From Verrucomicrobiota bacterium (lineage in GTDB: Bacteria; Verrucomicrobiota; Verrucomicrobiia; JAWXBN01): a stretch of 57,018 nucleotides of DNA. Location: contig JAWXBN010000040.1 in NCBI GenBank assembly GCA_034440155.1, positions 1 to 57,018 on the forward strand. Direction: 5' to 3'. The position numbers and the translations under genes were made by a program. The notes beneath the pieces were generated by a model, which saw only the letters and a list, made by a program, of their open reading frames with translations, was not told where the DNA came from and did not search any database. Shown here one piece after another: positions 35,860 to 44,984 of the stretch (the first letter of the stretch is position 1; every line of letters begins with the position of its first letter).

Positions 35860-36258
35860 ATGAAGAACAAACAATCAGGGTTCACGCTCGTCGAAATCAT
35901 GATCGTGGTAGCAATCATCGCATTGCTCGCAGCGATCGCCGTGCCGAACTTCCTTCGCGCACGTCAACGTTCATTGGCCACATCCGTTAAAAATGATATC
36001 CGTATCATTGAATCGGCTGCAGACCAATATGCCATTGAAAGTGGTCTATCTGGTACTGCTAATATCTTATGGACAAGTATCACTGGTTACTTCAAAACAG
36101 GCAGCAAAATCGCTTCTGGGCAGTCTGCTATATCCGGAATGGATTTCTCCGCCCAATATTCATCGATTCCGGTTGGATCAAAACTCTCTGCTACAACAGC
36201 CATTAGAGCTGAATTCGCAGATACATCGATTATTCCTGTTTCTTTCTGGAATGATTAA
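35860..36258 (+). CDS. Type IV pilin-like / type II secretion pseudopilin
   Basis: The 132-residue protein has a short leader ending in QSG, with FTLVEIMIVVAIIALLAAIA next: the prepilin peptidase cuts after G and E5 of the mature form is present. After the helix comes VPNFLRARQRS, the pattern of pseudopilins common in PVC bacteria. The mature head is short, about 95 residues, and rich in Ser, Ala and Thr (SGLSGTANILWTSITGYF...), thus holding possible O-glycosylation sites. Small size suggests a major pseudopilin or surface fibre subunit. Assembly genes are not in the window. It has its own terminator, and sits directly after the two Wzy_C genes. Confidence 0.85.
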   Translation: MKNKQSGFTLVEIMIVVAIIALLAAIAVPNFLRARQRSLATSVKNDIRIIESAADQYAIESGLSGTANILWTSITGYFKTGSKIASGQSAISGMDFSAQYSSIPVGSKLSATTAIRAEFADTSIIPVSFWND

Positions 36259-36280
36259 TATAAATACACATTACTACAAA

Positions 36281-36308
36281 AAACCCCAGCAATTGCTGGG
36301 GTTTTTTT
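36281..36308 (+). terminator. Rho-independent terminator after the pilin gene
   Basis: AAACCCCAGC (36281-36290) pairs with GCTGGGGTTT around an AATT loop, followed by a T run. It ends 22 bases or so past the pilin stop. Confidence 0.92.
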
Positions 36309-36526
36309 ATGTTTATAACTCTCCGATAATTTCAAATAGAGGGGTTCATCTAGGCAGATCATTATACTTTCGGTAACTGAAAAATTATAAATTCGTGATT
36401 TCCTGAATCAAAATATGGCTTTAACATGTGTCCTTGCTGAAGATATGGAAATCTGGCATAATTGCACCTAGGATAGTAATAACTTTCCAATCATTTGAGC
36501 ACTTTGAAAAGATAATAAATAAATTC

Positions 36527-38041
36527 ATGAATCAGAATAAATTGATTGTTTTATCTATAGTTATTTTCACTGCGACCTTCATTCAATGGCTACCAACAAC
36601 AGGTTTTGGCTTTATCAATTTTGATGACCCAAGATTCATTGAAGAGAATCCCTTGATCTATTTGCACCCTCTAAAAACTTTTTATCATTCTATTACCACT
36701 GTCGTCATGTCTAATTGGATACCATTGACGTTTGCGAGTTTTTCCTTGGACTATCATCTATACGGACTTAATGCGCCAGGATTCCATCTTACTAATATTA
36801 TTTTTCATGCATGTAATGCAGTTCTGGTTTTTTATATATTTTTCATTCTTTTGGAAAAGTTTTATCCTCAAAGTAATAAGTCCTATCTTAATGCAATATT
36901 TGCAGCCATATCATCATTGTTATGGGCGAACCATCCATTTAGGGTAGAAGCCGTAGCATGGGTTTCAGCCCGTAAAGATGTTCTATTTATGTTTTTTTGT
37001 CTGTTCAGCATTATTTTTTATCTTAAGTACATATCGAATCTTCTTAAATCAAAAACTGATTCTTTTCTACTAAATCGCTTTTACTTATTATCCATCTTAA
37101 TGATGATATTATCATTATTATCAAAAGGAATGGCCGTCACACTTCCCTTTGTATTTCTTATTGTCGATTATCTATATAAAAGGAACGATTATAAGAGAGC
37201 CATAATGGAAAAGATTCCCTTCTTTATATTATCTGTCTTATTTTCATACATTCAAATATTAACAAGACCAACCACTTTACCTGATACTAACGAATTAAGT
37301 TTATCCATTCGAATTATCAATGCTTGCTCTGGACTTGGTTTTTACCTTGAAAAGACCTTATTTCCTCTCAACTTGGTTCCGGTTTACTATTATGAAGGTC
37401 ATAAACCTGATTATTTTATCTATATTTTTATTTCCGGTCTGGCATCCGTGTTACTTTTAACAATACTGTTTCTGAAAGGAAACCGTTTTGTTAAGGCATC
37501 TGTTATATTTTATATTATCACTTTATTGCCAGTAATCGGAATTATGCAAACTTGGATTCAAGAATATGCTGATCGTTTTTCTTATTTTCCGACTTTACCG
37601 TTATATCTTGGTTTTGGAATCGCAGGTATTAAACTCGTCCATTACATATCCTCTCCTCGGATGAAAGTGAGAACTGTAACGAACAATCATTTCATACTCT
37701 GTGCTAAATATAAAATTTTATTATTATCATCCGTCATTTTTTTTATCTATACATTTCTTTGTTCTAAACAAATTATGTTATGGGAAACCCCCTATACTTT
37801 GTGGAATCATCAGATAAACGTTCGTCCACACCCACTGCCCTATCTCGTACTCGGAGATTATTCAATGACGCAAAAGAATCCACAGAAAGCCTTAGATTAT
37901 TATACTCGAGGATACCAAAGTTACCCCCAATCAACATTGTTTTTGCCACGCATCTCTATCGTAAAAAAACTTTTAAACAATCATCAAGATAATGTGGTAA
38001 AAGAGATTGATAGTAAATTACTACAGCCCCATAATAATTAA
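36527..38041 (+). CDS. TMTC-like (DUF1736) multi-pass membrane protein, copy 1
   Basis: The 504-residue protein has about ten membrane helices and the pattern of the bacterial DUF1736/TMTC-like family: FGFINFDDPRFIEENP with the acidic pair, NWIPLTFASFSLDYHLYGLN, HLTNIIFHACNAVLVF and WANHPFRVEAVAWVSARKDVLF. Eukaryotic TMTC proteins are O-mannosyltransferases of the GT-C type; the bacterial ones are mostly untested. The C-terminal end has a short TPR-like stretch (PQKALDYYTRGYQSYPQS). ATG 36527 is used; the reading frame extends back to 36428 but this part is not like the family. The gene is AT-rich. A closely similar gene lies at 42295. Confidence 0.78.
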   Translation: MNQNKLIVLSIVIFTATFIQWLPTTGFGFINFDDPRFIEENPLIYLHPLKTFYHSITTVVMSNWIPLTFASFSLDYHLYGLNAPGFHLTNIIFHACNAVLVFYIFFILLEKFYPQSNKSYLNAIFAAISSLLWANHPFRVEAVAWVSARKDVLFMFFCLFSIIFYLKYISNLLKSKTDSFLLNRFYLLSILMMILSLLSKGMAVTLPFVFLIVDYLYKRNDYKRAIMEKIPFFILSVLFSYIQILTRPTTLPDTNELSLSIRIINACSGLGFYLEKTLFPLNLVPVYYYEGHKPDYFIYIFISGLASVLLLTILFLKGNRFVKASVIFYIITLLPVIGIMQTWIQEYADRFSYFPTLPLYLGFGIAGIKLVHYISSPRMKVRTVTNNHFILCAKYKILLLSSVIFFIYTFLCSKQIMLWETPYTLWNHQINVRPHPLPYLVLGDYSMTQKNPQKALDYYTRGYQSYPQSTLFLPRISIVKKLLNNHQDNVVKEIDSKLLQPHNN

Positions 38042-38049
38042 TCACTACT

Positions 38050-38829
38050 ATGTTTAAGTCTCCTAAAAATAATGCCTTAATCGATGAAATAAGAGATTTC
38101 ACTAACTTAAACGAATTATTAAAAATACATGACAGGGCATGGCATGATAGACCATTATTAAGAGAAACTTATTATCACTTTTTCAGTCTGATTAAAGATG
38201 AAATACACAAAATACAAGGAGGAACAATATTGGAAGTTGGTTCGGGTATATCAAAAATCAAAGATATTATTCCTCAGTGTGTTACCTCAGATTATTCAAA
38301 AACAGTTTATGCGGATAAAATCGAAAATGTTTATGGACTGTCGTACTCTGATGGTAGTTTATCTACAGTTATAATGGTCGATGTTTTTCATCATTTAAAG
38401 TACCCCTATTGTGCATTATCTGAAATATATAATAAACTTTTGCCCTCTGGAAAACTAATTATATTGGAACCGGCTATGAGTTTATTGGGAAAATTTATCT
38501 ATGGGCATTTTCATCATGAACCGCTCGGGCTTAACTTAACTATTGATAGAAATGCCGTTATTGGAAAAACATCCCAATTAGAATATTATGCTGCACAAGG
38601 GAACGCTTGGAGAATTTTCCAAAAGAATGAATATCATGACACATTTGAAGAGTGGAGTAGAATTAATGTAAAATTGCTTGTCGCAGCGGATTATATGGTA
38701 TCTGGAGGATTCACAGGAAGGAAACTCTTTCCTTGGAAAAGTGCGGCTTTTCTGCGTGCGATTGAAAAAATCCCACACTTTTTCAAAAAGTTAATTGCAA
38801 CACGCATGCTCATTGTCATGACAAAATGA
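38050..38829 (+). CDS. SAM-dependent methyltransferase
   Basis: The 259-residue class I methyltransferase has the SAM motif ILEVGSGISKIKDI (about 60-73) and VDVFHHLKYP (about 110-120), where the acidic residue and loop of the Methyltransf_11-type fold sit, with LLPSGKLIILEPA. It starts 8 bases after the TMTC-like gene. The sequence is AT-rich (17 G/C of 60 bases at 38041-38100). The acceptor is unknown; a sugar hydroxyl or a lipid-linked precursor would fit this neighbourhood. The C-terminal half has no recognisable feature. Confidence 0.8.
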   Translation: MFKSPKNNALIDEIRDFTNLNELLKIHDRAWHDRPLLRETYYHFFSLIKDEIHKIQGGTILEVGSGISKIKDIIPQCVTSDYSKTVYADKIENVYGLSYSDGSLSTVIMVDVFHHLKYPYCALSEIYNKLLPSGKLIILEPAMSLLGKFIYGHFHHEPLGLNLTIDRNAVIGKTSQLEYYAAQGNAWRIFQKNEYHDTFEEWSRINVKLLVAADYMVSGGFTGRKLFPWKSAAFLRAIEKIPHFFKKLIATRMLIVMTK

Positions 38830-38830
38830 T

Positions 38831-40252
38831 ATGCACGTGATGAATCGAAATATTAAATTATCTGCGTATCTTAACAAGATTTCGAAGCACTATAACCAGT
38901 TATCATCCCCTCCTCCATATTTAAGTTATTATTACAGACAATTGATTGCTCAATACTATAAACGACTTATTCATCATGAGCATGACATACTTGAAATTGG
39001 GTCAGGACAAGGTTTACTTTTAAAGTTACTGTCCTACAAAAGAATGAGTGGAGTGGACATCTCAGAAACACAAGTTGATATTGCCAAAAAGAAAATACCT
39101 GATGGGCGCTTTTATTGTCAGGCGGCAGAATATTTAAATTTAGATGGTAAATTTGATGTAATACTCATTTCTGATACATTAAATTATGTAGGTGATATAC
39201 AGTTGTTATTACAATCACTTCACAGTATGAGTCATTCAAATACCAGATTAATGATCAATTCTGTTAACACACTTTGGTATCCGCTCATCAATCTAGCTAA
39301 TCATTTAGGTTTAAAAAATCCAGAACCACCCGGCAACTGGTTAAGTGTGAATGATGTGCTAAATTTACTCAATCTCTCTGACTGGGAAAATGTTACCATC
39401 GAGAACCGGATACTCATGCCATTGCCTGTTATTGGCCCTATACTCAACCGGTGGATCGCACCTCTACTCCAGCATTTCTGTTTGACGACATTCATCGTAT
39501 GTCGCCCGCGTATTCCGTTTTACACCCGTAAAGAGTATTCTGTGACTGTAATTGTACCTGCCCGAAATGAAGCGGGGAATATCTGTTCCGCCGTTGAACG
39601 AATCCCTGTCATGGGCACTCGATCCGAAGTGATTTTTATCGAAGGCAACTCCACAGACAATACTTGGGAAGAAATTCAAAAGAATCTAGATAAAAGGAAT
39701 GATTTAACAGTATCGTCCATGAAACAGACGGGCAAGGGAAAAGCTAATGCCGTGCGTGAGGCAATTGCCAAGGCTACGGGGGATGTCATTATGATCCTGG
39801 ATGCTGATTTGACTGTGGCTCCAGAAGACCTCCCGAAGTTTTACGAACTCTTGGCGACTGGAAAAGCTGAATTTGCCAACGGGGTACGCCTTGTTTATCC
39901 GATGGACAACCACGCCATGCGGTTCCTGAATATGTGTGCAAATAAATTTTTCAGTATTGGATTCAGTTGGATTCTGGGTCAACCCGTTAAAGACACATTA
40001 TGTGGAACAAAAGTTTTTTTCAGGGAGTCCTATTTAGACTTTGCCAAAGATGAGGCAGACCTCAGACTGAAAGATCCCTTTGGTGATTTTGAGTTCCTGT
40101 ACTTTGCACGGCAGAAAAACTTAAAAATCTTGGATATTCCCATCCGTTACCATGACAGGGTTTATGGGCAAACCAATATCAACCGCTGGAGGCATGGCTG
40201 GATGCTCCTCAAAATGCTTGTATACGGAGCACTCCGTTTTAAATTCATTTAA
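38831..40252 (+). CDS. Fusion of a methyltransferase and a DPM1-like glycosyltransferase
   Basis: This 473-residue protein joins two modules. Residues 1-230 are a SAM-methyltransferase (DILEIGSGQGLLLKLL; ISDTLNYVGD). Residues from about 237 are a GT2 domain, with TVIVPARNEAGNICSAVERI, then GNSTDNTWEEI, GKGKANAVREAIAKATGD, and the acidic metal site LDADLTV near 323. The PVKDTLCGTKVFFRESYL part resembles polyprenyl-phosphate mannose/glucose synthases, but the usual C-terminal membrane helices are missing. The N-terminal part is AT-rich and the GT part less so, with the change near 39.5 kb. The two domains may couple methylation with sugar transfer. No start closer than MNRN at 38840 would lose a domain. 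Confidence 0.85.
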   Translation: MHVMNRNIKLSAYLNKISKHYNQLSSPPPYLSYYYRQLIAQYYKRLIHHEHDILEIGSGQGLLLKLLSYKRMSGVDISETQVDIAKKKIPDGRFYCQAAEYLNLDGKFDVILISDTLNYVGDIQLLLQSLHSMSHSNTRLMINSVNTLWYPLINLANHLGLKNPEPPGNWLSVNDVLNLLNLSDWENVTIENRILMPLPVIGPILNRWIAPLLQHFCLTTFIVCRPRIPFYTRKEYSVTVIVPARNEAGNICSAVERIPVMGTRSEVIFIEGNSTDNTWEEIQKNLDKRNDLTVSSMKQTGKGKANAVREAIAKATGDVIMILDADLTVAPEDLPKFYELLATGKAEFANGVRLVYPMDNHAMRFLNMCANKFFSIGFSWILGQPVKDTLCGTKVFFRESYLDFAKDEADLRLKDPFGDFEFLYFARQKNLKILDIPIRYHDRVYGQTNINRWRHGWMLLKMLVYGALRFKFI

Positions 40253-40257
40253 TCATT

Positions 40258-40914
40258 ATGTCCCCAACAACCACGTTAGTTATAAATGAAATCTATCACA
40301 GTATCCAAGGCGAAAGCACTTGGGCGGGACTGCCCTGTGTCTTTGTCCGATTGACCGCATGCAATTTGCGTTGCAGTTACTGTGACACATCCTATGCCTT
40401 TTATGAGGGGAAAAAAACCGGTTTACCAGAGGTTCAGGAAAAGATTCTATCATTTAATTGTTCACTTGTGGAAGTCACTGGTGGAGAACCCCTTTTACAA
40501 AAAAACGTCCTTGAATTAATGGGAAATCTCTGTGAAGCGGGAAAAACTGTCCTGATAGAAACAAGTGGTTCGATTGATATTTCGCCGATCGACCCCCGTG
40601 TTCATATTATTATGGATCTTAAATGCCCCTCAAGCGGAGAATCCGCAAAGAATCTTTACGCCAATATTGCTTTTCTCGCCAAAAAAGACGAGTTGAAGTT
40701 TGTTATCGGTTCTCGGGAGGACTATGAATGGGCGAGGGAACAGATTGATTTCTGGAAACTACCGGACAAGGTAGGGACTATATTATTTTCGCCCATTTTC
40801 GGTAAAATTGATCCGAAAGAGATTGTTGAGTGGATTCTTGCAGACGACTTGCCTGTGCGTTTTCAACTCCAGCTTCACAAATTCATTTGGCCCCCTAATC
40901 AAAAAGGAGTTTGA
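40258..40914 (+). CDS. queE: 7-carboxy-7-deazaguanine synthase
   Basis: QueE is a radical SAM enzyme that turns 6-carboxytetrahydropterin into 7-carboxy-7-deazaguanine on the route to queuosine. The 218-residue protein has the GE-rich start NEIYHSIQGEST (10-21), the cluster motif C35, C39, C42 (CNLRCSYC), the TGGEPLLQ segment and the end LQLHKFIWPPNQKGV. It follows the fusion gene by five bases and precedes the aminotransferase by nine. Other queuosine genes are not in the window. A GCAATTTGC copy overlaps the codons of the first cluster cysteine and is the only full copy in this 20-kb island. Confidence 0.93.
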   Translation: MSPTTTLVINEIYHSIQGESTWAGLPCVFVRLTACNLRCSYCDTSYAFYEGKKTGLPEVQEKILSFNCSLVEVTGGEPLLQKNVLELMGNLCEAGKTVLIETSGSIDISPIDPRVHIIMDLKCPSSGESAKNLYANIAFLAKKDELKFVIGSREDYEWAREQIDFWKLPDKVGTILFSPIFGKIDPKEIVEWILADDLPVRFQLQLHKFIWPPNQKGV

Positions 40915-40923
40915 CCAGAAGCC

Positions 40924-42285
40924 ATGCTCCCAAAAATCAAAACATCCATACCGGGACCCCTCTCAAAAAAACTTGCACTCAAGTTAAGAAAATATGAGTC
41001 GCGTAATATTACATTTGTCAGTAAGGGTTTCCCTGTCTTCTGGAGCAAAGCTAAAAATGCAAATATCTGGGATGTTGACGGGAACCGCTATGTTGATTTC
41101 ACATCTGCATTTGGAGTGGCGACCCTTGGACACACAAACCCCCAAATAACTGGCGACCTGCGACTCCAAAGCAGGGACTTGGTCCATGCGATGGGGGATG
41201 TCCATCCCTCTGAATTAAAAGTGACACTCTGTCAAAAACTCTCTGAAATCACTTTTGAAAAATGGACTCGCGGGTCTAACTCGAAGATTCATGGAAAAAC
41301 CATTCTTTGTAATTCCGGTTTCGAGGCGGTAGAAGCTGCTTTAAAAACAGCTCATCTATTGACCGGGAAAAAACGTGTTCTGGCTTTTTCCGGTAGTTAT
41401 CACGGTTTAGGTTTTGGGGCCTTGGATGTGACAGGCTGGCCAGAATTCCGCAGTCCCTTCAAAAAGATTATAGCAGATTTTGCAGATTTCCTGCCTTATC
41501 CACAAGGACACCATTGCTCCATTGGAAAAAAGCCAACTTACTCGACTAATGATTTTATGAATGAATTTTTCAAAAAGATTGAAAGATTATTAAAAAAATC
41601 GCTCACAGGCGCAATTATTGTTGAGCCGATCCAAGGGAGGGGGGGCGAGGTCATTCCTCCCGTATGGTTTTTACCCCTGCTCCGGACGATGGCGGATAAA
41701 TATCAAATACCCTTGATTTTTGATGAGATTTACACTGGTTTCAACCGCACGGGATCGTTTTTTGCTTGTGAGGATTGTGATGGCCAAACAGTCGTTCCTG
41801 ATATGATTTGCCTGGGCAAATCCCTTACAGGTGGTTTGCCATTATCAGCATGTGTGGGTAAGGCGCCTCTAATGGATCAGGCGTGGCCGGAATCGACCGG
41901 CGAAGCACTTCATACCAGCACTTTTTTAGGCAATCCCATTGCCTGTGCCATGGCATTAAAAAGCATTACGCTCCATCGTGACCCGGTTATCCTGAAACAA
42001 ATTGCCCATACGGCGGAGCTCCTCAGGGATTCCATGACAAAAATTAATGAACTATCTTTTACAGGCGATGTCAGGGGAAAAGGCTTAATGTGGGGAATCG
42101 AGATTGTTAATGAGAAGGGGACTCCTGCCCCCTCCAAAGCTGTGGAGATTATGATGGAGGGATTACAAAAGGGTTATATCCTCCTAAATGGCGGCTTGAA
42201 ACATAATGTGATTAGCCTGAGCCCTCCCTATAACATTCATCCCCAGGCATTAACCGGATTTTCAGAGTTTCTCAAAGGAATCTAA
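40924..42285 (+). CDS. Class III PLP aminotransferase
   Basis: The 453-residue protein is a fold-type I, class III aminotransferase of the GabT/ArgD/glutamate-semialdehyde group. It has VDGNRYVDFTSAFGVATLGH, the loop SGFEAVEAALKTAHLLTGK, the SYHGLGFGALDVTG segment, the aspartate DEIYTGFNRTG and the PLP lysine K299 in CLGKSLTGGLPLSA. The substrate is unknown. In this setting it could make an amino sugar or amino acid substituent of the glycan, or work on a queuosine-side or unrelated amine. It is close to queE (nine bases apart) but the pairing need not be functional. Confidence 0.85.
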   Translation: MLPKIKTSIPGPLSKKLALKLRKYESRNITFVSKGFPVFWSKAKNANIWDVDGNRYVDFTSAFGVATLGHTNPQITGDLRLQSRDLVHAMGDVHPSELKVTLCQKLSEITFEKWTRGSNSKIHGKTILCNSGFEAVEAALKTAHLLTGKKRVLAFSGSYHGLGFGALDVTGWPEFRSPFKKIIADFADFLPYPQGHHCSIGKKPTYSTNDFMNEFFKKIERLLKKSLTGAIIVEPIQGRGGEVIPPVWFLPLLRTMADKYQIPLIFDEIYTGFNRTGSFFACEDCDGQTVVPDMICLGKSLTGGLPLSACVGKAPLMDQAWPESTGEALHTSTFLGNPIACAMALKSITLHRDPVILKQIAHTAELLRDSMTKINELSFTGDVRGKGLMWGIEIVNEKGTPAPSKAVEIMMEGLQKGYILLNGGLKHNVISLSPPYNIHPQALTGFSEFLKGI

Positions 42286-42294
42286 ATCACACAG

Positions 42295-43917
42295 ATGCCA
42301 TCAAAAAATAGGATTTTAAGGCTGCCCTGTATCGGATTGTCCGTGATCATGCTCATCTGTCTGGGCTCGATATATGCACAAACCATTTTTTTTGATTTTG
42401 TTAATTTGGACGATCTTCCATTAATTCTGGAAAATCCACATCTAAAAGAACTTAGCTGGGAAAATATAAAATGGTATTTTACAGGATCCCTTTATGGAAA
42501 CTGGATCCCCCTGACAAATCTCTCATTTGCTATTCTTTACCAGCTCTTTAAATTTAATCCCCTTCCCTACCATCTACTCAATACCCTCCTCCATGTGTGT
42601 AATACCTTCATTGTCTGGCGTCTCATTTACCTTTTATTTGAAATATCTATTCCCCGTATTAACCACACAAAAATAATTATCATCGCGTCATGGGCAGGTG
42701 CCTTGTTCTGGGGAATCCACCCACTCAGGGTGGAATCTGTCGCCTGGGTCATCGAGTTAAAAGATGTCCTCTTTACTTTTTTCTACCTTCTGTCCATACA
42801 CTCTTACTTATTATACCTCCATCACCTAAAACTACATGGTGCCCCAAGGAATTATTATGCGGACAGGCATTATCTCTTTTGTTTCGCATTCTTCATTCTG
42901 AGTGGACTCTCAAAACCCATGGCTATCACACTGCCTGTCTGCCTATTATTACTTGATTGTGCCATGGCACGTCGTGATTGGATTCTTATCGTCCGCGAAA
43001 AGATTCCCCTGTTTTTTTTCTCACTATTCATCTGTCTCATGACATTGGCTGCTACAGCAGAAATGAGGCCGGATTTTAATGATGTTACTCTTTTTGACCG
43101 TCTCATTACGGGGTTCTACGGACTCGGATTTTATTTCGAAAAAACTCTTTTCCCCGTTAAGTTAGCAGTCATCTATCATTACGGCATGGCAGACCCTACT
43201 GTTCGCGAACTCGTTGTAATCAGTGGAGTAGCCTCAGGACTCCTGTTTTTTTTAGTGCTCAAACTGGCCAATCGGACATCCCGGTTAGCACTGGCATTTT
43301 ATGTCATTACTCTCTCCCCTGTACTTGGATTTTTCCAAATCGGATCCCAAGAGGTAGCCGACCGTTTTTCTTATTTGCCATCGGTCGTATTTTCCTTAGC
43401 CATCGGGTACTTTTTTATTCGTGCATTTGATTCAGAATTTCTCGCCACTCGCAAGAGGTTTGCCTCCGTCCTACTCTTATCTTCAGGACTTTGCATCACG
43501 GTCCTTCTGTGCACATTGTCACATGCCCAAGCCCATATCTGGAGAAACTCTTTTTCTCTGTGGACACACCAATTATCAATCCGGCCAGATGCAAAAGCAT
43601 TATTCTCTCTAACTAAATTCTTTTACAATAAACATGATTACCACAGGGCATCAATTTATTCCATGGAGGGAACACGCCTTTTTCCTGAGAATGAAGATTT
43701 CCTGATTTATTCGGCCATATGTCATTTCATATTAGGAGCTTATGACCAGGCTTACGTCTACAGCCAAAAGTCTCTCGATCTAAATCCCCATTCTCTTGAA
43801 GCACTGAGAATCAAATATGTCCTTGAGAAAAACTCAGAAGTAAAAGCCTCTCTTACCAGAAAGATTTTATACTTGGAAAGTTTCTATCGCAGTAAGCAGC
43901 CTAAATCCTTTAAATGA
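42295..43917 (+). CDS. TMTC-like (DUF1736) multi-pass membrane protein, copy 2
   Basis: The 540-residue protein is a paralogue of the gene at 36527. It shares FFDFVNLDDLPLILENPHL with the acidic pair, GNWIPLTNLSFAILYQLFKF, LLNTLLHVCNTFIVW and WGIHPLRVESVAWVIELKDVLF. About ten membrane helices are seen. The C-terminal part again looks TPR-like (YDQAYVYSQKSLDLNPHSLE). It starts nine bases after the aminotransferase gene. As with the other copy, a GT-C type activity is inferred from its family, and no enzymatic test is known to me for bacterial members. GC content here is a little higher than in copy 1. Confidence 0.8.
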   Translation: MPSKNRILRLPCIGLSVIMLICLGSIYAQTIFFDFVNLDDLPLILENPHLKELSWENIKWYFTGSLYGNWIPLTNLSFAILYQLFKFNPLPYHLLNTLLHVCNTFIVWRLIYLLFEISIPRINHTKIIIIASWAGALFWGIHPLRVESVAWVIELKDVLFTFFYLLSIHSYLLYLHHLKLHGAPRNYYADRHYLFCFAFFILSGLSKPMAITLPVCLLLLDCAMARRDWILIVREKIPLFFFSLFICLMTLAATAEMRPDFNDVTLFDRLITGFYGLGFYFEKTLFPVKLAVIYHYGMADPTVRELVVISGVASGLLFFLVLKLANRTSRLALAFYVITLSPVLGFFQIGSQEVADRFSYLPSVVFSLAIGYFFIRAFDSEFLATRKRFASVLLLSSGLCITVLLCTLSHAQAHIWRNSFSLWTHQLSIRPDAKALFSLTKFFYNKHDYHRASIYSMEGTRLFPENEDFLIYSAICHFILGAYDQAYVYSQKSLDLNPHSLEALRIKYVLEKNSEVKASLTRKILYLESFYRSKQPKSFK

Positions 43918-44027
43918 TCAAGTTAATCCACCATTTAACAATGAAAGGCAAGCATCATAAAGATGATTCAACTCACGGTTATACTTCGCACTTGAATCCA
44001 CCATTCTAAATACTGTATATTCTATTA

Positions 44028-44984
44028 ATGTTAAAGAAGGAGCTCCCATTACTCTCTATTGTTATTCCCCTATACAATGAGCAAGATGTATTACCCCTCC
44101 TAATTCAAAAGATCTATGATTTCAAATCACATTTTGATTCACCTCTTGAATTCATCATCGTCAATGATGGCAGCAAAGATAATACATCAACTTTACTTGA
44201 CCAGCTGTCAGAGAATCTGCCGACATTAAAAGTATTACACCTTAGCCGTAATTTTGGACATCAGATTGCCCTTACCGCTGGTATTGATTATTCCACTGGT
44301 GAATATGTAGTTGTTATGGATGGAGATTTGCAAGACCCGTTTGACATGATATTACCTATGATGCAAAAAGCCCAAGAAGAGGGCTATGATATTGTACTCG
44401 CTAGAAGACGATTAAGAGATGGCGAGACACTCTTCAAGCTTTTTACTGCAAAAATATTTTATTGGATAATGAAAAAAGTTATACAGGCAGAACTCCCATC
44501 AAATGTTGGGGATTTTAGATTAATGAATCGCAAATCAATTGATGCCTTGAAGGAAATGAAAGAACTCCACAGGTTTTTAAGGGGCATGGTTGTTTGGATT
44601 GGATTTAAGCAGGCAATTCTTGATTTCGACCGACCTAGCCGCCCCATAGGTAAAAGCAAATATCCATTAATTAAAATGTTGTCCTTTTCCTGGAATGCAA
44701 TTACCTCGTTTTCTACATTTCCTCTCTATATCGTGATGAGCTCAGGATGTTTGGTAGTAATACTAGGTATCAGTTATTCTCTTTTGACTCTTTATAAGTC
44801 TCTCATACTGAAAATTACAGTACCAGGATGGGCTTCACTTGTGATTTTGCTTTGCATATTCTCAGGGGTGATTTTAGTGTCTCTCGGAATCGTAGGACTC
44901 TATGTGGGAAAGATTTTTGAACAAGTAAAAGGACGTCCACTTTATTTGCTTTCAGACACAAGGAATATAACTAGTGAAAAATAA
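44028..44984 (+). CDS. GT2 family polyprenyl-phosphate sugar synthase (DPM1/GtrB-like)
   Basis: The 318-residue protein starts SIVIPLYNEQDVLPLL (10-25), has the metal-binding MDGDLQDP, the GIDYSTGEYVVVMDGDLQ segment, and two C-terminal membrane helices (about residues 230-260 and 268-295). This is the layout of GtrB or ArnC proteins, which make polyprenyl-phosphate-glucose, mannose or aminoarabinose as donors for membrane GT-C transferases. The island has several such GT-C candidates. It overlaps the start of the next gene by 11 bases (44974-44984). The region is AT-rich. Confidence 0.88.
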   Translation: MLKKELPLLSIVIPLYNEQDVLPLLIQKIYDFKSHFDSPLEFIIVNDGSKDNTSTLLDQLSENLPTLKVLHLSRNFGHQIALTAGIDYSTGEYVVVMDGDLQDPFDMILPMMQKAQEEGYDIVLARRRLRDGETLFKLFTAKIFYWIMKKVIQAELPSNVGDFRLMNRKSIDALKEMKELHRFLRGMVVWIGFKQAILDFDRPSRPIGKSKYPLIKMLSFSWNAITSFSTFPLYIVMSSGCLVVILGISYSLLTLYKSLILKITVPGWASLVILLCIFSGVILVSLGIVGLYVGKIFEQVKGRPLYLLSDTRNITSEK

